Shown here: in pieces, positions 58,300-64,000 of the stretch
How the letters are laid out: every line of letters begins with the position of its first letter
How positions within the stretch are numbered: position 1 is the stretch's first letter
From: Clitoria ternatea
Lineage: Eukaryota; Streptophyta; Magnoliopsida; Fabales; Fabaceae
Assembly: GCA_037962975.1 (NCBI GenBank)
Contig: CM075672.1
Span: forward strand, 129,194,001-129,258,000
DNA length: 64,000 nt
Direction: 5' to 3'
Notes under the pieces: model-generated
The model's database searches: none
What the model was told of the DNA's origin: nothing
The model's input: the letters and a program-made list of their open reading frames with translations, nothing else
Position numbers and translations under genes: made by a program

Positions 58300-59220
58300 T
58301 GCCCCCCTTTGTTTTTACAACCTAATCTTCATATCCTGAAATTACTTATGCACTAAAAAAATGTTATGAGCTATTCAAACTTTTTACTTTTAGTAAAAAT
58401 ACTTGATGAACAAGATAAACAAATTCAAGAATTTATAAAATTTGGGGTCTAGTCCAACAGGACTTAAAACTTATATTTTTGACCAGACTTTTTCTCAATA
58501 ATCTCTCCCTATTTATTGATAACAAACATCAAGTCTTTTCATGGGTGAAGTCTGTCATCAAAATATCATAGAATCATAATTGAGATGATAGGAAAAAAAT
58601 GAAATAAAAAGGATTCTTCATTGGTCAAAATAGTGTGTATACAACATGTATCATTCTAAGCCATTACATTCATCCACAAAAGACTTCTAAACAACTCCCC
58701 ATTTTGTAATCAATAAAAAAGAGGACATCAGCGAGACTCGTAAAGCAAATCACGAGTTACACTTGAAGTGAAAATAGGGAAAGCAGCAGATGAAACAACA
58801 GTGAAGAAATGAGTTAGAAAAACAAACAAAAAAGGAGAAACAAACATGATTAATAAGGGGTGATAAAGAAAAATAAGATTATAGGAAGATAAGGAGGAAG
58901 GTTCTTCCCGTAGAGTCCAAAGATAATGACACTACAAGGCATCAACATGAGCTTCAGTTAGGTTAGGTGCGGTCTAAAGGCTCTTAAAGGTTGTTGTAGG
59001 TAACTGCTTAGGCTGAAGAGGACCTTTGTAGTGGGGCTTAGGCTTTAAGCGCATGGGCTTCTTGAGTCTGCTTAAAGAGATCCACTTAGCTAGCAGAGGA
59101 GGATGTGGGACCTCGAACAGAATCTTCTTCCATAGAGTAGATATAGGACAATTCTTGATGGATACATCATCAAGAGCAATGAAGCCATGCTTTAGATTCT
59201 GGCTACAGATGCTTGCTCGA
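58300..59220 (-). mobile_element. 3' internal end of the same copia element
   Basis: The PPT AAAGGGGGGC (minus strand, 58301-58310) abuts the LTR. Upstream of it is mostly A-rich non-coding sequence. The open stretch 58974-59220 (minus; LKHGFIALDDVSIKNC, KPMRLKPKPHYKGPLQP) I could not assign; by position it could be the remnant of an extra 3' ORF. The element is truncated at 59220, where H was inserted, and may resume beyond the window. Confidence 0.55.
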
Positions 59221-60824
59221 TGATAAATCAATTTTAATACACTTCTTATAGTTTTACACTTGGGGTTTATTATATATTTACTATGTTTAATGATAGTATT
59301 TTAATTAAGTCTTATGTTGTTTAGTTTAATTGAAATATTATGTTTATATGTTTTAATTTTCATTTTTTGTTTGTATCTTGAGTATCTTGCCTTGGTTTGG
59401 CCACAACTTGGGCTTTTATGATCCAAATGGGCTAATCTTGGAGCCCATGGAAAGTTGAGACAGAGGCCTACATCATAATGGTTATATTTGGTTATTTTTC
59501 ATCTTAAAATAATGAAGAAATGGAGCTTGAATTAATCAGCCCACATGTGTCCCACCAACATTGACATATTTCCCCAAAACATACATATCTGGAGTTGTAG
59601 ATGTCCAAATGACTGGCTTCTTGCTCTAATTTCTCAATAAGACAGAGATATACAACTTTCATGTTGAAGATTTTGCATAATTAGGCCATCTAGATAGTCA
59701 TATTTGACTCGCAAGATGGAGAAGATAAAGAGGAGGATGAATTTCAACACCTACCATTATTTTCTTTTGAATTATTGTAATTTCAAGCTCACCATTATTG
59801 AAAAAATGCATTAATGATCAAAAAATGAATGCATAGTGTCATGATACCTTACCTATAAATAGATGCTTGAAATTGTAAGGGAGATACACAAGAGATACTT
59901 AAGAAATACATGCTTTAGTTTTCATTATATTTCTATATCCTTGTTTTAGTTTCTTAAGTTTAGTTCTTTTGGTTGTTTTATTTCTTTCTTTTATATTCCA
60001 TCCCTCAAGTTATGGTTTTCATTTCCCTTCCTCAATATCAAGTAAGTTAATTTTATTATTTGTTATTTACTTTTATAATCAAAGTTATAGTTAATTTAAT
60101 ATTATCTTTCATTGTTAAAAATTATAATGGAAGCTTAATCTTTTAAAATCAACTCAAGAAATTTAATTTTTCTTTATGTTAACTTTGAGTTCTTGCTCTT
60201 AATATTTTGATTTAAGATAATTACTTTTCTTTGTTTCTCAAATACTTATGATGGTATATTATTTAAATATATAACCGATTGGTATATAATTAAACAATCT
60301 ATAATCTAAAATGATGTTGGTTAGTTAATCAATAATCAATTTGAGAACAAAGATTAAGTCACTAAATAAGAGATTTCTATTTAGTTTTTTAACTCAATCA
60401 AACTATGGTTTTAAAGTTATTTTAGTAATTAATAAGAAAATATCGATTGATTATTCTTATTAGTTCATTAATTCAATTCTAGAAGATTTTCTAGAATATA
60501 ATCATTTAGGGATTCCAAATGATTGAAGGTTGAGAAATTAATTATATTTAATCATATTTGTGATGAATGATTAGTAAACTAAAGATTTATTAATTCCTTG
60601 GGTTGGTTATTTCTAAATTTGATTATTCACCCACTCATAAATTTACTTTTTGCACTATTATATAATTACTTAGTTTTCCTTTCAATCTCAACATAAACCC
60701 CCTTTGTTATAATTAAATTGAGTGTAACTAATTTAGATAAGGTCCTTGAGAGACGACTAAAGTTGTTCACCTTATACTATATTAATTTAACTTTTTTATT
60801 TGACCCGACAATGACAACGTGTCA
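59221..60824 (+). repeat. H 5' LTR (1604 bp)
   Basis: It starts TGATAAATCAATTTT and ends AACGTGTCA. It is AT-rich and contains a short tacaactttcatgttga phrase (about 59655) and a probable leader at 59860-60020. It carries no palindrome array of the kind seen in G, despite belonging to the same lineage. Confidence 0.75.
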
Positions 60825-60828
60825 AATT

Positions 60829-60846
60829 TGGCGCCGTTGTCGGAGA
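60829..60846 (+). other. H primer-binding site (tRNA-Asp)
   Basis: TGGCGCCGTTGTCGGAGA lies 4 nt after the LTR. One or two positions differ from G's site. Confidence 0.85.
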
Positions 60847-61150
60847 CTTTTGGTCCTAATTATTTGCATTCAATTACCTAATATGTTTTACATTTTTTTG
60901 TAGGTCTGTTGAAGATATTCAGGTTTGGTTGAATATAAGCTTGTTAAATTTTTAAAAAAAAAATCCACTTTATTATAGTTTTATTTGTTTTTTAATAATC
61001 TTATTTTCAAACATTAAAAAAAAGTAAAGAAATATTAAAAAATAAAATCTTTAAATATTTAAATATATGTTCTAAGCATTAAATAATTAAAATTATATTT
61101 TTTCTTTTATTACATAGTTGTAGTATTTTGTTGCAATCTGTATATATGTA

Positions 61151-62490
61151 TTGTGCATGACTAGATCTAGTCCCGAACCATTACATCCTTTTGATCTTGA
61201 AATAGATAGAACAGTTCATCAACTAGTTAGATCATCCAAGAGACTATTAGGCAATAATAACAAAACAACTAAGAAAGATTTAAAAGATTGTGTGCTAGTT
61301 GTCCCCATCACCAAATTACGAACTAACTTCTTATACAATATTTCTATGAAGGTCTTAATCTAATGGATAGAACTTTGGTTGATGCAGCTAGTGGTGGTGC
61401 TTTGCAAAATAAAACTACAAATGCAGCAAAAACTTTAATTGCGAACATGGCCGTTAATGCTCAACAACATGTCATTAGAAATAATTTTGTAGTAATTAGA
61501 GGAGTCCATGAAATTGAAATTACTAATGATAAAGATAAAAAATGGCAAAGTAAATTTGCTGAACTAGCAACACTTATGAAAAGTATTATTGTGTCTCAAA
61601 AACAACAACCTGTAATCTCTGCTAAGGTATGTGCTATATGTACTTCATTAGATCATTATACCGATTTTTTTCCTACACTGTAGGAAGCTAAAATTCCCAA
61701 TGAAAATCCTCAAGTATGTGCTGCCAACTTATACAATAACAGACTGCCACAACAACAACATAATAATTATGATCTCTCTTCTAACAGATATAATCCTGGT
61801 TGGAGGAATCACCCTAATTTAAGATGGGGTAATTCCTCACAACAACCCCATGCACCTTTTCAGGCAAATACTGGACCAAGCAGACCTTATCAACCTCCTC
61901 ATGTACAACAACAAGCTACATAATTAGCTACATCTTCCATTGAGAAATCAAATTTGGAGGAATTGATAAAACAAATGTTAGTAGACAATTTGAACTTCCA
62001 AAACACAACTGAGGCCACAATTCAGACTCTTGAAAATCATGTTGGTCAATTGGCTACATCTTTAAACCATTTGCAGTCTAAAGGTTCAGATAAGTTACCC
62101 GCTTAGACAATTTTCAATCCTAAAAATGTAAGTACAATTACTTTAAGATCTAGTAAAGCTATCCATGGACCGAAAAAACAACAACAAACTAAAAATACTA
62201 TTGTCACAGAAAAACATGTAGAAGAAGTTTTAGATAGTTCAAGTAATAATAATAATGATATATCTCTTACAAATCCTCCTTCTACAGTTAGTCCTGATAA
62301 ACAACATATCCATCTTCCATTTCTACAAAAACAAAAATCTATACAAAATAAGATAATAGATGAGGAGATCTTAGAAACATTTAGAAAAGTAAAGGTAAAT
62401 ATACCTTTATTAGAAGCCATCAAGCAGATTCCAAGATATGCCAAATTCCTTAAAGAACTATACACTAATAAAAGAAGACTAAAAGGCAAT
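61151..62490 (+). pseudogene. H gag (decayed)
   Basis: 61151-61363 starts MCMTRSSPEPLHPFDLEIDR. From 61363, in another frame, come TLVDAASGGALQNKT, a remnant zinc-knuckle-like CAICTSLDHYTDFFP without the full Cys/His pattern, NRYNPGWRNHPNLRW, and TLENHVGQLATSLNHLQS. In-frame stops lie near 61681, 61921 and 62104. The order matches G gag. Compared with G, much of the N-terminal gag domain is missing between the two pieces, so a deletion is likely near 61330-61370. Confidence 0.75.
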
Positions 62491-63300
62491 AAAATGATTA
62501 ACATAAGTAGAAATGTGTCTACATTAATTGAGAAACCTTTATCACATATACCAGAAAAGTGTAAAGACCCTAGGACATTTACCATTCCATGCATAATAGA
62601 CAATAACAAATTTGAAAATGACATGCTAGACTTAGGTGCATCCATTAATGTTATGCCTATGACTGTATTTACTTTACTTTCCCTTGGAACTTTACAAACT
62701 ATAGGTGTGGTGATATAATTAGCAAATCAAATCTTTGCGCATCCTACAGGAATCATTGAAGATGTCCTTGTTAAAGTTAATGATTTAATTTTTCCTGTAG
62801 ATTTTTATGTTCTAGATATGGAAAGGGAGACTTCAACCAATAAAGCTCCAATAATTTTAGGTAGACCATTCTTAAAAACAGCTAGGACAAAGATAGATGT
62901 GTATGTAGGAACACTTTAAATGGAATTTGGAGATAGAATAGTTAAATTCAACATTTTAGATACTATGAAGCATCCTGTTGAGGATCATTCTATTTTTCAA
63001 ATTCACTTAATAACTGATTTAGTTGATGATAATATTATTAAGTTGTTTGATGATATTGATTTTCCTGTATTGTCTGATTTTTGTGATTTATTTATTTGTG
63101 ATTCATGCATGGATTCTCATCAATGTAATGTGTGTTCTGAAATTGAGAAATATTTGCTTAAAGATAATAATGATCCAAACTCCTTTAAAATAGAAAATAT
63201 AGTTCTAGATGTTGTTTCAAAAAAATCAGAGTGTAATAATTTGATTAAAGTATTTACAAATACATCTGATTTTGCTGAAGTATAAGCTGCTGAGACAATT
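62491..63300 (+). pseudogene. H protease region
   Basis: The open pieces 62494-62718 and 62920-63285 share one frame. The first has the protease-like DLGASINVMP; the interval between has IILGRPFLKTARTKIDV; the second is an acidic linker before RT (ILDTMKHPVEDHSIF). Stops lie near 62716, 62917 and 63283. This corresponds to residues 100-300 of the pol frame of G. Confidence 0.75.
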
Positions 63301-64000
63301 TCAACCAAATTGATTCCTTCAATAATGTTGTCTCTTATGTTAGAGTTAAAACCTCTTCCTGAACATTTAAAGTATGCATATTTAGAGGAAGATAAGAATC
63401 TTCCAGTGATTATTCCTAACAAATTAAATATTGATCAAGAAACTAGGTTGTTGTAGATTATTAGGAAGCATAAGAAAGTAATTGGTTGGACTTTGGCAGA
63501 TATTCCAGGTATTAGCCCTTCCATGTGTATGCATAGAATTCTACGAGAGGAAGAAGTTACAGTAAGGTAACCACAAAGAATACTTAATCCCTAGATCCTT
63601 GATGTAGTTAAAAAAGAGGTAACAAAATTATTACAAGCTGGCATCATTTACCCCATATCAGATAGCACTTGGGTCAGCCCTGTACAAGTGGTTCCTAAGA
63701 AGTCTAGAATCACAGTAGTCAAAAATGAAAATGATTAACTAATTCCTACCAGAATCCAAAATAGTTGGCGAGCATGCATTGATTACAGGAAACTTAACAA
63801 AGCAACCCGAAAAGATCACTTTCCTTTACCTTTAATTGATCAAATGTTAGAAAGACTGGCAGGTAAGTCTCCTTACTGCTTTTTAGATGGATTTTCAGGT
63901 TACGTCCAAATTATATTGCACCAGAAGATCAAGAAAAAACAACATTCACATGTCCTTTTGGCACTTTTGCTTATAGGAGGATGCCTTTTGGCTTATGCAA
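63301..64000 (+). pseudogene. H reverse transcriptase (partial)
   Basis: The same frame continues with LELKPLPEHLKYAYLEE, VIGWTLADIPGISPS, IIYPISDSTWVSPVQVVPKK, ACIDYRKLNKATRKDHFPLP and FLDGFSGY, then a frameshift near 63915. The final bases encode the MPFGLC block in the new frame. The catalytic DD box is beyond the window. Stops near 63455, 63568, 63589 and 63736 kill it. Confidence 0.8.

Larger units (their letters stand above)
59221..64000 (+). mobile_element. Element H, old Athila-like Ty3/gypsy (5' part)
   Basis: It has a 5' LTR (59221-60824), a tRNA-Asp PBS (60829-60846), then gag, protease and the start of RT, running off the window. It resembles G in primer, LTR start (TGATAAATC versus TGATAAGTC) and pol motifs, but is much more decayed: about ten in-frame stops between 61681 and 63740 and a frameshift near 63915. 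The other LTR and the TSD partner of ctcga (59216-59220) lie outside. Confidence 0.8.

Noticed and set aside
62103..62645. 180-codon minus-strand ORF with hydrophobic stretches
   Set aside because: Antisense of the H gag/protease frame, which has clear gypsy motifs on the plus strand.

Overview
The window is plant nuclear heterochromatin, most likely pericentromeric or centromere-flanking DNA of a legume. It is made almost entirely of nested LTR retrotransposons and very long solo LTRs. I found no host protein gene, tRNA gene or functional rRNA gene. The plant origin is supported by Ty3/gypsy lineages known only from plants (Athila-type, a Tekay/Del-type chromovirus, a CRM-like chromovirus), Sirevirus-like copia remains, and a Cassandra-type LTR carrying a 5S rRNA-derived segment. 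The legume assignment is an inference from the look of the Cassandra-type and Athila (Calypso-like) sequences.

Layout, with insertion order read from target-site duplications (TSDs). Nest 1 (1-10309): an old forward LTR fragment (1-954 plus 10122-10309) was hit by a minus-strand solo LTR L1 (955-10116, TSD ctaac). L1 was in turn hit by a 5.25-kb plus-strand solo LTR L2 (1707-6954, TSD acacc). Nest 2 (10310-35721): LTR-like sequence E (10310-12159 and 33652-35721) flanks a minus-strand CRM-like chromovirus F (12160-33651). F's RNase H region is split by a plus-strand Athila element G (14486-27691, TSD atccc). The TSDs of E and F do not match, so this nest may be an ectopic-recombination product. 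Nest 3 (35722-57171): a minus-strand copia reverse-transcriptase relic is split by a 5.3-kb solo LTR A3 (36131-57163, TSD ctaca/ctata). A3 holds LTR D plus a Cassandra-like LTR (39292-55028, bracketed by atgtg), and D holds a complete, young Tekay-type element C (42142-53759, TSD atttt). Finally, a minus-strand copia 3' LTR with its 3' internal end (57172-59220) is cut by an old Athila-like element H (59221 to beyond 64000).

Coding content is retrotransposon gag, protease, reverse transcriptase (RT), RNase H (RH), integrase (IN), a chromodomain-bearing C-terminus in C, and the extra Athila ORF in G. All pol genes carry stops or frameshifts, so none of these copies is autonomous as it stands. 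C is the youngest: its two 3.4-kb LTRs differ at roughly 25 positions by eye.

The most unusual signal is architectural. Several unrelated LTR families here (L1, A3, D, the Athila G, and L2 with a different motif) carry dense, irregularly spaced arrays of short palindromes. Each is two complementary arms of about 5-10 bp around a 2-nt centre (typically CA/TG). In the two copies of one 5.3-kb LTR family the array sits at the same place but uses a different palindrome. A second shared signal is a GGTACC(A/T)GTAAAA box in a GC-richer core, found in five otherwise poorly alignable LTRs.
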